Under the pieces are notes generated by a model. It made no database searches. It was not told the origin of the DNA and worked only from the letters and a program-made list of their open reading frames with translations. From Oxalobacteraceae bacterium CAVE-383 (GTDB lineage Bacteria > Pseudomonadota > Gammaproteobacteria > Burkholderiales > Burkholderiaceae_D), in assembly GCA_004134995.1 (NCBI GenBank), contig REGP01000003.1, positions 310,001-374,000 of the forward strand: DNA of 64,000 nt, in the 5' to 3' direction. Every line of letters begins with the position of its first letter. Within the stretch, counting starts at the first letter, position 1. The position numbers and the translations under genes were made by a program. Positions 1-7,224 of this stretch are shown here, piece after piece.

Positions 1-873
1 AAGATACTGACCGCTAGCACCGAATTCATCCTGCGCATATTGGGGCTGCATCACAAGAAGGACGATTCGGTGACCGAAGAGGAAATCGCCGGGCTGTTCC
101 GCGAGGGCACCGACGCCGGCCTGTTCGAAAAGACCGAGCACGATATCGTCTCGCGCGCGCTGCGGCTGGACGACCAGCGCGTGGCGGCCCTGATGACGCC
201 GCGCATGGATGTGCATTTCATCGATATCGAAGACAGCATCGAGGTCAATCTGGCCAAGATCGCCGACAGTTCGTATAACCGCTTCCCGGTCTGCAAGGGC
301 GATATTTCGCACATCATCGGGATCGTGCATGCCGGCATGCTGTTCGAGCAGACCATCCGCAGCCGTTCGATTTCCACCATCGACATCGCCGCGGCGACCC
401 GGCCGCCGCTGTTCGTGCCGGAAACCATCAGCGCGATGCAATTGCTGGAAACGCTCAAGAAGAATCGCGCCGAGCTGGCGCTGGTGATCGACGAATACGG
501 CGAAATCGAAGGCATCGTGACCTTGAGCGATGTGCTGGGCGCGCTGGTCGGCGATGTGTCGGTGATCAATGAGGATTACGAGGACGATGTGGTGCGGCGC
601 GAAGACGGTTCGTGGCTGATCGACGGCGGCGTGACCTTCGATCGTTTCCGCGAGCTGCTGAACACCCAGGTGCGCTTCCCGGAGGAAACCTCGGGCACGT
701 ATCACACGCTGGCCGGATTCGTGATGACCTTCCTTGGCCATATTCCGCAGATATCGGAACACTTCGAGTGGGAAGGCTTCCGCATCGAGGTGGTCGACAT
801 GGACCGCAACCGGATCGACCGGCTGCTGGTCACCGCGCTGGAAGAGAAGCCGGCGGAGGATGAGCTGGACTGA
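1..873 (+). CDS. HlyC/CorC family CBS-domain protein (5' truncated by window)
   Basis: This is the C-terminal 290 residues of a CorC/hemolysin-type protein. The frame is open to base 1 and reads KILTASTEFILRILG before the first internal TTG at 40, so the true start and most of the DUF21 membrane domain lie upstream. Two CBS repeats occupy roughly residues 65-190 (LMTPR, then VIDEYGEIEGIVTLSDVL). A CorC_HlyC accessory domain follows to the end (WLIDGGVTFDRF, TLAGFVM). Family members are inner-membrane proteins tied to magnesium/cobalt export or tolerance; the substrate cannot be read here. Repeat copy A begins 28 bases after the stop, between this gene and a convergent one. Confidence 0.9.
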   Translation, partial: KILTASTEFILRILGLHHKKDDSVTEEEIAGLFREGTDAGLFEKTEHDIVSRALRLDDQRVAALMTPRMDVHFIDIEDSIEVNLAKIADSSYNRFPVCKGDISHIIGIVHAGMLFEQTIRSRSISTIDIAAATRPPLFVPETISAMQLLETLKKNRAELALVIDEYGEIEGIVTLSDVLGALVGDVSVINEDYEDDVVRREDGSWLIDGGVTFDRFRELLNTQVRFPEETSGTYHTLAGFVMTFLGHIPQISEHFEWEGFRIEVVDMDRNRIDRLLVTALEEKPAEDELD

Positions 874-901
874 TTGTGGCCACTGTTTGTTGGTGCTGAT
901 T

Positions 902-1053
902 GACGCCGTCAGTCAAGGCGGCGTCAGCCAAGGGGCGAAGGGGTGTTGTACTTCGTTCGTGTCCTCCGGGGGCCTGCGGCCCCCTCCCCCTTTACCTCAC
1001 TGCGCACAACACCCCTTCGCCCCTTGGCCGCCGCCGCCTTGACTGAACGGCGT
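902..1053 (+). repeat. Long hairpin repeat, copy A
   Basis: A core at 945-1010 (GTTGTACTTCGTTCG... to ...CGCACAAC) is flanked by two arms that are near-perfect reverse complements (902-944 with 1011-1053, a few mismatches around 925-930). Inside the core a second hairpin, GGGGGCCTGCGGCCCCC, lies at about 968-984. The core matches copies B and C almost base for base, but the arms do not. The element fills the gap between two convergent genes and could act as a bidirectional terminator. Spurious short reading frames across it should not be annotated as genes. Confidence 0.85.
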
Positions 1054-1059
1054 GCGGGG

Positions 1060-1761
1060 CTATTTGAACGTGATCAGGTCGCTGCGGCTCAGCGTCGCCT
1101 TTTTATCGGCCAGCGGGGTGTTGTCCGAATTATAGAATCCGGGCTGGTTCAGCAACTGATAACGCGCCAGCACGGTATTGATCGCCTTCGGGCTGGACAG
1201 TCCGTCTTCCGCGATCACGGAAGTGAATCCCCTGGTATTGGCATGGAACGACGTGTACATCACCGCGCCGTTGGCCGCGCTGCCGACCACCACCACGGTG
1301 GCAATCTTGCGCTTCTTCAGTTGTTCTTCCAGATCGGTGCCGACGAATTTGTTGGCGCGCGCCACGACCACCGGCTCGCCGCTGCGCGGCGCGACTTCGG
1401 CCAGCGTGGGGATGGCGCCGTCGGCATTGGCGGTGCTCGAATACAGGACCGGGACCTTGGCGGCGCGGGCCTTGTTAAGCAGCGCGGAGATGGCCGGCAG
1501 GGTGGCGGTGCATGCGGGATTCGGGCGGCATACCACGTCGTTGATATCGAGGATCAGCAGGGCGGTGCTGCCGGCGTCGAGCGTGACGGGAACCGGCGCG
1601 GGAATGGCCGGCAGGGTGTTGGCCGATTGCATGGCCGCCGGGTCGCCGGCGCAGGCGCTCAAGCTTAGCGCCATGGCGGCGGCCAGTCCGGCCGGCGCAA
1701 ATGCGCGGGCCCGCTGCATGATGGTTTGGGCTTTCTGCTGCACAGTAGTGCTCTTGTTCAT
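1060..1761 (-). CDS. Isochorismatase-like lipoprotein lacking the catalytic cysteine
   Basis: A 233-residue protein with a lipoprotein signal: a hydrophobic stretch at about residues 24-37 ends in the lipobox LSAC. The rest is the isochorismatase/cysteine-hydrolase fold. It has the catalytic Asp in LLILDIND and the Lys in ANKFVGTDLEEQL. Where active members have G-x-x-T-x-x-C-V this one reads GSAANGAV, so the nucleophilic Cys is Ala. Its start overlaps the cbtA stop by 4 bases, making it the last gene of the riboswitch-controlled cbtBA unit. Hydrolase activity is therefore doubtful; a binding or structural role in the envelope is possible. Function unknown. Confidence 0.8.
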   Translation of the reverse strand: MNKSTTVQQKAQTIMQRARAFAPAGLAAAMALSLSACAGDPAAMQSANTLPAIPAPVPVTLDAGSTALLILDINDVVCRPNPACTATLPAISALLNKARAAKVPVLYSSTANADGAIPTLAEVAPRSGEPVVVARANKFVGTDLEEQLKKRKIATVVVVGSAANGAVMYTSFHANTRGFTSVIAEDGLSSPKAINTVLARYQLLNQPGFYNSDNTPLADKKATLSRSDLITFK

Positions 1762-2540
1762 GTTCTTGCCTCTTGGTTAAGATGCCGGTATTGGCGCGTT
1801 TCAAGCCGTTCGGCCAATGCGCCGAACAGTAATCCGATGGTGCTCCACATGATGGCCTGCATGCCGATGGCCGCCATGCGGAATTTCCACAATAGCGCCG
1901 CCGGGAACGCCGCCGGCACTTCATTGATTGCCGGCAGCGCGATCTGCACCGCCGCTATGATAGCCACAAATATGCCGGCGGCGAGAATCGAGCCGTTCCA
2001 GGCGCCGAACCTGGCCATCGCATGGCGGCGCGCCTTCAGTGAAAACACGGCGGCGGCGATCGAAATGGCGATCATGAGGAAGAACAGACCGGTGCGATAG
2101 CCGATAGTTTCGGGATCGCCGATCGAAGGCGGATTGGCCGGATATTTCAGGTTCGGCACGATGACGATGGCGATGAAGGCCGCCAGCGCCAGCCAGGCCG
2201 ACAAGGCGCGTGCGCTGAAGCTGCCGGCGCGGCCGTAGGCATAGGCATAGACCAGCGCGAACAGGCCGCCGATGGCGGCGCTATAGACCGCGACGCCGGT
2301 AAACAGGCCCAGGCCGGCCTGGGTGGCGCGGCTGACCAGTTCTTCTTCGTGTTCATGTTCGTGAGCGGCGCCGGCCGGCGCATCCGCGTGTTCGTGCTGC
2401 GCGTGGTCCTCGGCCATTTTTTCTTCGAACGAAATGGCCTGGTCGACCGACGGCTCGCCGACGATTCTGGCAAAGCCGAATGTGAGCAGCCCTGCAACGA
2501 TGCCCGCGAGCATGCCGCGGGCCAGTAGTTTGCCTACCAT
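1758..2540 (-). CDS. cbtA: CbtA family predicted cobalt transporter membrane subunit
   Basis: A 260-residue integral membrane protein with about five hydrophobic segments (near residues 9-27, 75-98, 108-127, 150-168, 184-204, 225-243). Between the first two lies a His/Glu-rich loop, residues about 45-67 (HAQHEHAD, HEHEHEEE), a plausible metal-binding site. CbtA with the small CbtB is a cobalt-uptake system typically controlled by B12 riboswitches, and one lies upstream of cbtB here. It sits 72 bases after cbtB and overlaps the following isochorismatase-like gene by 4 bases. Family call is by pattern; cobalt specificity is inferred from family and riboswitch. Confidence 0.85.
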   Translation of the reverse strand: MVGKLLARGMLAGIVAGLLTFGFARIVGEPSVDQAISFEEKMAEDHAQHEHADAPAGAAHEHEHEEELVSRATQAGLGLFTGVAVYSAAIGGLFALVYAYAYGRAGSFSARALSAWLALAAFIAIVIVPNLKYPANPPSIGDPETIGYRTGLFFLMIAISIAAAVFSLKARRHAMARFGAWNGSILAAGIFVAIIAAVQIALPAINEVPAAFPAALLWKFRMAAIGMQAIMWSTIGLLFGALAERLETRQYRHLNQEART

Positions 2541-2612
2541 GGTGTTCCGATCAGTGATGTATTGTTGTTAAAGCAACAGCCGGGCGCCCGGTACAGGCGT
2601 CCGGGAGCTTGC

Positions 2613-2840
2613 TTAATGGCAGGGGAAGCCGAGCAGGTGGCGGCCGTCGTGCACGAATTCATGCACATACATGCCGGAGATCAGCGAGGTGGCGCCCTGT
2701 TCGGCGCCGACGAAATAAATCGCCAGCAACAGAAGCAGGCCGCCGAAGACGACCCATGGCAGCAATTCGCCGGCAGGGATAGGAACGGGAACAGGAATCG
2801 GCGCCGTATCGGCGGCGGGATTGAAGGCGGTAGTGGCCAT
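2613..2840 (-). CDS. cbtB: CbtB family cobalt transporter subunit
   Basis: A 75-residue protein starting at the ATG at 2840, preceded by GGAG about 8 bases upstream; a longer frame without a ribosome site is rejected. It has a Pro-rich N-terminus, one membrane segment at about residues 27-46 and the CbtB C-terminus with clustered histidines (HEFVHDGRHLLGFPCH), likely cobalt ligands. It is the first gene after the cobalamin riboswitch and is followed by cbtA. CbtB is normally 60-75 residues, so the length fits. Confidence 0.9.
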   Translation of the reverse strand: MATTAFNPAADTAPIPVPVPIPAGELLPWVVFGGLLLLLAIYFVGAEQGATSLISGMYVHEFVHDGRHLLGFPCH

Positions 2841-2899
2841 TGCGGATCTCCAGGGGTTGCGCGCCCCGTTAAATGAGTCGATTAAACGAATTAGCTGAA

Positions 2900-3015
2900 T
2901 ATTTGCTGCATCAATCGGAAGCAGCGCCGACCTGGCTTTCGATTGGTTCCCGAATCGATTACAGTGGCGCGACCGCGCCGGATTCGCACCGGCTTCCACG
3001 CTGTTCTTCCGCATT
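2900..3015 (-). promoter_or_regulatory. Cobalamin (B12) riboswitch upstream of cbtBA
   Basis: Read on the minus strand, 5' to 3', the segment contains GGAAGCCGGTGCGAATCCGG, then GCGCCACTGTAATCG, then the B12-box-like AAGCCAGGTCGGCGC at about 2923-2939. These follow the order and spacing of the cobalamin riboswitch core (GGTGnnAATCC, ACTGT, AGCCAGG-type box). It ends about 60 bases before the cbtB start. A TATAAT at 3026-3031 on this strand is a candidate -10 without a clear -35. High B12 is expected to switch off cbtBA and the attached lipoprotein gene. Confidence 0.85.
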
Positions 3016-3077
3016 TGATTGCCTGATTATAATGCGATGTAAGCGAATAGCGTTTTATTTTCCTGAAAGGAAGCGGA

Positions 3078-3710
3078 ATGACTATCAGGCTATTGTTGGT
3101 CGCCCATGCCGCCACGGCGGCAATGCGCAGCGGCCGGTTTCCCGGCGATGCGCCGCGCGACGCCGTCGACTTGCGCAGGGCGGGCGATCAGGCCGCGCTG
3201 GCGGCGCTGCGGGAACGCTTGCCGGCGGCAGGCGAGGCGGCCGCGTTATGCAGTCCGGCTGCCTGCGCGCGCGATACCGCGGCGGCGCTGGGCTTGCCGG
3301 CGCAGGAGGAAGCCGGCCTGGCCGATATGGATTACGGACGATGGCAAGGCCGGCGGCTGGACGATTTCGGCGTGGACGAGGCAGCGCAACTGGCGCAGTG
3401 GAGCCGCGATCCGCGCGCGGCGCCGCATGGCGGCGAATCGTTCGAGGCGGTGCTGGCGCGGGTCGGCGCATGGCTGGATGGCCTGGACCGGATCGATATG
3501 CCAAGCGGCATCATTGGCGCCGCCGGGCGCGTCGTGATCGCCGTCACCCACGCGCCGGTGATCCGGGCCGCCGCGATTCATGCATTGAATGCGCCGCCGG
3601 CTTCCTTCGCGCGGATCGAAGTCGCGCCGTTATCGGTGGTTGAATTGCGGCGTGCGGGCAGAGTCGGGGGCTGGCGCTGGTGGACCGGGGCCGTGGACGG
3701 CCGGTTATAG
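3078..3710 (+). CDS. Histidine phosphatase family protein (CobC-like), altered RHG motif
   Basis: A 210-residue phosphoglycerate-mutase-fold protein. The N-terminal RHG box reads AHA (LLVAHAATAAMRSG): the catalytic His is kept, but the phosphate-binding Arg and the Gly are replaced. The later family marks are present: ARDTAAAL (second Arg), GGESFEAVLARV (acid residue) and VTHAPVIR (second His). It is divergent from cbtBA, with the cobalamin riboswitch in the shared 240-base gap, which suggests a role near cobalamin metabolism such as alpha-ribazole phosphatase. That role is inference, and the missing Arg may reduce or change activity. The start ATG follows AAAGGAAGCGGA. Confidence 0.75.
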   Translation: MTIRLLLVAHAATAAMRSGRFPGDAPRDAVDLRRAGDQAALAALRERLPAAGEAAALCSPAACARDTAAALGLPAQEEAGLADMDYGRWQGRRLDDFGVDEAAQLAQWSRDPRAAPHGGESFEAVLARVGAWLDGLDRIDMPSGIIGAAGRVVIAVTHAPVIRAAAIHALNAPPASFARIEVAPLSVVELRRAGRVGGWRWWTGAVDGRL

Positions 3711-3724
3711 CGTTGGAGAGTTAT

Positions 3725-3857
3725 GGAAGGCTGTTGCCAAATGCGGTGAGGCCGGGTGTTGTGCGAAGTGAGGTAAAGGGGGAGACGGCCGCAGGCCGGC
3801 GGAGGACACGAACGCAGTACAACGCCCGGCCTCACCGCATTTGGCAACAGCCTTTCA
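3725..3857 (-). repeat. Long hairpin repeat, copy B (inverted orientation)
   Basis: The core at 3758-3823 is the reverse complement of the copy A and C cores (GAAGTGAGGTAAAGGGGGAG on the plus strand). Arms 3725-3757 and 3824-3857 are reverse complements over about 33 bases with one or two mismatches (arm begins GGCTGTTGCCAAATGCGG) and have no resemblance to the arms of A or C. It lies between a plus-strand gene end and the stop codon of the convergent response regulator; the outer arm overlaps that stop. Confidence 0.85.
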
Positions 3858-4304
3858 AGCCGCCGCCGCCACGCGGTTCATGAGCGTCCAGTACAGGCTG
3901 GCGTCGGTGATGGTTTTGGTGAATTCGGCCGGATCGATCGGCTTGACCAGGTAGCTGTTGGCGCCCAGCTTGTAGCTGGTGGCGATGTCGCGCTCGTCGC
4001 TGGAGGTGGTGACCATGATCACCGGAATGTGCGAAATGGCGGGATCGGTCTTGATGCGCTTGAGCACTTCATGGCCGCCCATGGTCGGCAGATGCAGATC
4101 GAGCAGCACCATGCGCGGCTGGATAGCGGCGCGGCCGGCGAAATTGCCTTGCCGCAACAGGAAGTCGACTGCCAGATGGCCATCGTTGACCCAGACGATA
4201 TTGGCGTGGAGATTGATTTTTTTCAGTACGCGCCGGGTCAGCTCGGCGATTTCGTCGCTGTCTTCCACAAGCAGGATCTCAACAGTATCTATGGCATTCA
4301 TCAT
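3855..4304 (-). CDS. Single-domain response regulator (Rcp1/CheY-like receiver)
   Basis: A 149-residue protein consisting of one receiver domain with no output domain. The acidic pocket is VEDSDE, the phosphoacceptor is the Asp in LLDLHLP, the switch residues are VTTSSD, and the Lys is in YLVKPID. The enlarged loop after helix 2 (QGNFAGRAAIQPR) is typical of Rcp1-type receivers that partner phytochrome or hybrid kinases. It is 97 bases downstream of the GGDEF/EAL gene on the same strand and may be co-transcribed. No kinase is adjacent. Two ATGs in a row (4304, 4301) leave the start uncertain by one residue. Confidence 0.9.
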   Translation of the reverse strand: MMNAIDTVEILLVEDSDEIAELTRRVLKKINLHANIVWVNDGHLAVDFLLRQGNFAGRAAIQPRMVLLDLHLPTMGGHEVLKRIKTDPAISHIPVIMVTTSSDERDIATSYKLGANSYLVKPIDPAEFTKTITDASLYWTLMNRVAAAA

Positions 4305-4401
4305 CGTTCCCGCTTTCGGTTGAACATCCCATGCCAGTCTGAAAAATGATGCTTGGCGCGTGTTTTTCTCTGATCCGCATATTTTTGTTTATTCTATATG
4401 C

Positions 4402-6252
4402 TCACGCCGCGATGCAAGCTGCTTCCTTGTGATATTTTTTATGCGAGTCCGCGCTCAGCAAGGCTTCGCATTGTTTTCCGGGCGCCGGACGGCTGAAATA
4501 GAAGCCCTGCACCTGGTCGCAGCCATGGGCTTCGAGAAATGCCAGCTGGGTAATGTTTTCGACGCCTTCGGCGATCACTTTCAGTCCGAGGCTGTGCGCC
4601 AGCTGGATCACGGTGCGGGTAATCTCGGCGTCGCCATGATTGACGCCGATGCCGTGCACGAAATTCCTGTCGATCTTCAGCGCATCGAGCGGAAAGTGCT
4701 TCAGGTACAGCAGGCTGGAATAGCCGGTGCCGAAGTCGTCGACCGCGATGCGCAGGCCCATTTCCGAAAATTTCCGCAGTTGCCGGGCGGCGCCGTCGAC
4801 GTCGCGCATCAGGGCGCTTTCGGTAATTTCCAGTTCCAGCAGCGCAGGCGGGATATCGAATTCCGCCAGGCAGGCTTCGATCGCGGGCAACAGCTGGGGC
4901 GATTCGAATTGCCGCGCGGACAGATTGACCGCGACCGGCAGCAGCGCCAGGCCGGCGGCGCGCCAGATGCACAGTTGGCGGCAGGCCTGGCGAATCACCA
5001 TTTCGCCGACCGGCACGATCAGGCCGGTCTGTTCCAGCACGGGGATGAAGTCGGCCGGCGAAATCATGCCGCGGCTTGGATGGTTCCAGCGCAGCAGGGC
5101 TTCGAAGCCGCTGGCCAAATTGGTTTTCAGATCGACCTTGGCCTGGTAGAACAGTTCGAACTGTTCGGCTTCCAGCGCATAAGTCAGATCGCTGGCGATG
5201 CGGGTTTGCTCCAGGATATGGTTGCGCATTTCCAGGCGGAACAGCAGATGATTGTTGCCGCCGTTCTTGGCGGCCAGATGCATCGCGGTGTCGGCATAGC
5301 GCATCAGCACGCACGGCAGGTCGCTGGTGAGGGCCGACAGCGCGGTGCCGATGCTCAGCGTGACGAAAATATTGCGCCCGTCCACAAAGAAAGGCTGCGC
5401 GCATTTGGCGCTGATTTTTGCGATTACGACATCCAGGTCCGCTGCGCGCTCCAGATCCTGCACCACCATCAGGAAATGGTTGCTGTCGCCGCGTCCGATA
5501 AAGTCGTTGGCGTACAGGCAATTGCGCAGGCGTTCGGCGATCTGCAGCAGCAGGGCGCTGCCGACGTCTTCGCCCAGGGTGCAGGTGATGTCTTCGAAGT
5601 TGTCGACATGCAGCGACATCACCGCGAACAGCTGGTCCTGCATGTTGTTGGACGTCATGAATTGCGCCAATTGCCGTTCGAAGCGGGCGCGATCCGGCAG
5701 GACGTCCATGCCGATGTCGTCGATGCGGCCGATGCCCGGCATGCGCATGGCGGGGTTGGCTTCCTGCGGCATTTCGGATTGATACAGCGCCGCGACATGG
5801 CGGCCGAGCTGGCACAGCGTATCGGATTGCTGCGGCGTCAGGCAGCGCGGTTGCCGCCCCGCAATGAAGAAAGCGCCGAGTTTGCCGCCTTTTGCATCGA
5901 GCAGCGGGACGCCGGCGTAAAAACGGAAAGGATCGCCCAGATCGAGCAGGACAGGAGCCGTGGTTGCGGTACCGGCAGGCACGTGGCTGGCCACGTCGAG
6001 CGTGGTGGCGGCGCACAGGCTCAGGTATTTGGCGGCATTTTCGCAATCGGCCTGGCCGAACAGCACATGATGCCTGACGCCGTGCCGGCCATAGACGCTG
6101 ATGCCGGCGATTTCCGCGTCGCACAGCTTGGCGACCGCTTCGGCGACCGAGCGGTAAATGGCGCTGTCGGTACCCGGCAGCACCAGATCGGCTTCGTCAT
6201 GGCCGTCGCAGGTCGAACTGAAAATCGTTAAACCGGTTGAAGCGTTTTTCAT
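4402..6252 (-). CDS. GAF-GGDEF-EAL protein, probable c-di-GMP phosphodiesterase
   Basis: A 616-residue cytoplasmic protein. Residues about 15-165 look like a GAF-type sensor domain. A GGDEF domain follows, with the signature at residues 256-260 reading DSNHF instead of GGDEF, so cyclase activity is unlikely. The EAL domain from about 355 keeps the catalytic set: EAL at 384-386, NLSARQF, ELEITES, DDFGTGYSS, LKIDRNFV, AEGVE and QGFYFSRP. The protein therefore probably degrades cyclic di-GMP, with the GGDEF as a possible GTP-sensing module. It has no membrane segment. Upstream lies repeat copy C; downstream is the single-domain receiver gene. Confidence 0.9.
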   Translation of the reverse strand: MKNASTGLTIFSSTCDGHDEADLVLPGTDSAIYRSVAEAVAKLCDAEIAGISVYGRHGVRHHVLFGQADCENAAKYLSLCAATTLDVASHVPAGTATTAPVLLDLGDPFRFYAGVPLLDAKGGKLGAFFIAGRQPRCLTPQQSDTLCQLGRHVAALYQSEMPQEANPAMRMPGIGRIDDIGMDVLPDRARFERQLAQFMTSNNMQDQLFAVMSLHVDNFEDITCTLGEDVGSALLLQIAERLRNCLYANDFIGRGDSNHFLMVVQDLERAADLDVVIAKISAKCAQPFFVDGRNIFVTLSIGTALSALTSDLPCVLMRYADTAMHLAAKNGGNNHLLFRLEMRNHILEQTRIASDLTYALEAEQFELFYQAKVDLKTNLASGFEALLRWNHPSRGMISPADFIPVLEQTGLIVPVGEMVIRQACRQLCIWRAAGLALLPVAVNLSARQFESPQLLPAIEACLAEFDIPPALLELEITESALMRDVDGAARQLRKFSEMGLRIAVDDFGTGYSSLLYLKHFPLDALKIDRNFVHGIGVNHGDAEITRTVIQLAHSLGLKVIAEGVENITQLAFLEAHGCDQVQGFYFSRPAPGKQCEALLSADSHKKYHKEAACIAA

Positions 6253-6398
6253 GATCTGTTCTCAATCTCTGTTTTTCTGGCATTCGCTGCGAATGGCGAA
6301 CACCGGTTTGCCCCTTGGAAATTGCGAAATGGGTCTGAGTGAACGCTTGAGATGGAGTTTGGCAGGATCAGAAAATTTGAATATAGGAGAATTCCTTA

Positions 6399-6523
6399 GC
6401 AATTTGCAAAATCGGGCGGCGCAGGGCGTTGTACTGCGTTCGTGTCCTCCTGCGGCCTGCGGCCGCATTCCCCCTTTACCTCACTTCGCACAACACCCTG
6501 CGCCGCCCGATTTTGCAAATGCT
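6399..6523 (+). repeat. Long hairpin repeat, copy C
   Basis: The core at 6428-6494 matches copy A (GTTGTACTGCGTTCGTGTCC ... TCCCCCTTTACCTCAC). The inner hairpin is TGCGGCCTGCGGCCGCA, different from copy A but still self-complementary. Outer arms 6399-6427 and 6495-6523 are complementary (TTTGCAAAATCGGGCGGCG) and unrelated to the arms of A and B. It lies 28 bases past the end of the NarL-type regulator gene (minus strand) and opposite in orientation to it. Confidence 0.85.
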
Positions 6524-6550
6524 TCCCGAGCGTGGGTTGCAGGCGGTTTT

Positions 6551-7195
6551 TCAGTCCGAAGTCGTCAAGCCGACCCGTATCGCATAGCGCGTCAGCCCCG
6601 GAACGTCGCGAATCTCCAGCCGCTCCATCAATTGCGCGCGGTGCGTTTCCACGGTTTTGGCGCTGATGCCCAGGCGATAGGCGATTTCCTTGGTATTGCG
6701 GCCTTCGGCGATCATTTGCAGGATCTGGCGCTGCCGCGGCGTCAACTGATCGATGGTGGCGCCGCCCTCGGCTGCGCGTTTCATGTACTGATTGACGCTT
6801 TCACGCGAAATATGCGAATCCAGATAGGAGTCGCCCTGCATGATCTGGCGTATCGCGCGCTCCAGTTCCGAGCTGGCGGAATCCTTCAGCAGATAGCCGT
6901 TGGCGCCCGCATTGAGCGCCTGCATCACATATTCTTCGCTGCCGTACATGGACAGCATCAGCATTTTCATTTTGGGCCGCTGCTGCTGGAAGCGGCGCGC
7001 GGCCTCCAGCCCGTTCATCCCCTTCATCGCGATATCGAGCACGGCAACGTCCGGGTTGTGCAGTTCGGCCAGTTTCAGCGCTTCCTCGCCGTCCGATGCC
7101 TCGGCCACCACCTCCATGCCCAGCACCGCGCCCAGCAGCGCGCGCACGCCGCTGCGCACCAGCAAATGATCGTCGGCCAGCAGTATGCGTATCAT
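6551..7195 (-). CDS. NarL/FixJ-type response regulator (LuxR HTH)
   Basis: A 214-residue regulator. The N-terminal receiver domain has the acidic pair in LLADDHLL, the phosphoacceptor Asp in VAVLDIAMKGMNG and the Lys in YLLKDSAS. The C-terminal LuxR-type helix-turn-helix at about residues 145-200 reads LTPRQRQILQ, NTKEIAYRLGISAKTVETHR. The ATG at 7195 follows GGGGAACGCC. It is the third gene of an operon with the receiver-PAS-kinase (29 bases upstream) and the CHASE3 kinase, and is probably the DNA-binding output of that pathway. Targets are unknown. Confidence 0.93.
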   Translation of the reverse strand: MIRILLADDHLLVRSGVRALLGAVLGMEVVAEASDGEEALKLAELHNPDVAVLDIAMKGMNGLEAARRFQQQRPKMKMLMLSMYGSEEYVMQALNAGANGYLLKDSASSELERAIRQIMQGDSYLDSHISRESVNQYMKRAAEGGATIDQLTPRQRQILQMIAEGRNTKEIAYRLGISAKTVETHRAQLMERLEIRDVPGLTRYAIRVGLTTSD

Positions 7196-7224
7196 GGCGT
7201 TCCCCTTTTCCGGTTGTTCATTGT

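Noticed and set aside
902-1053. Repeat copies interpreted as MITEs or transposon remnants
   Set aside because: The outer ends are not conserved between copies and no target-site duplication or transposase fragment is visible; the conserved part is internal.
943-1668. Plus-strand frame running out of repeat copy A
   Set aside because: It begins inside the hairpin element and continues antisense to the isochorismatase-like gene; the repeat creates similar spurious frames at copies B and C.
4360-6231. 623-codon open frame on the plus strand
   Set aside because: It is antisense to the GGDEF/EAL gene, whose minus-strand product has clear domains and motifs; the plus frame is an artefact of high GC codon bias.
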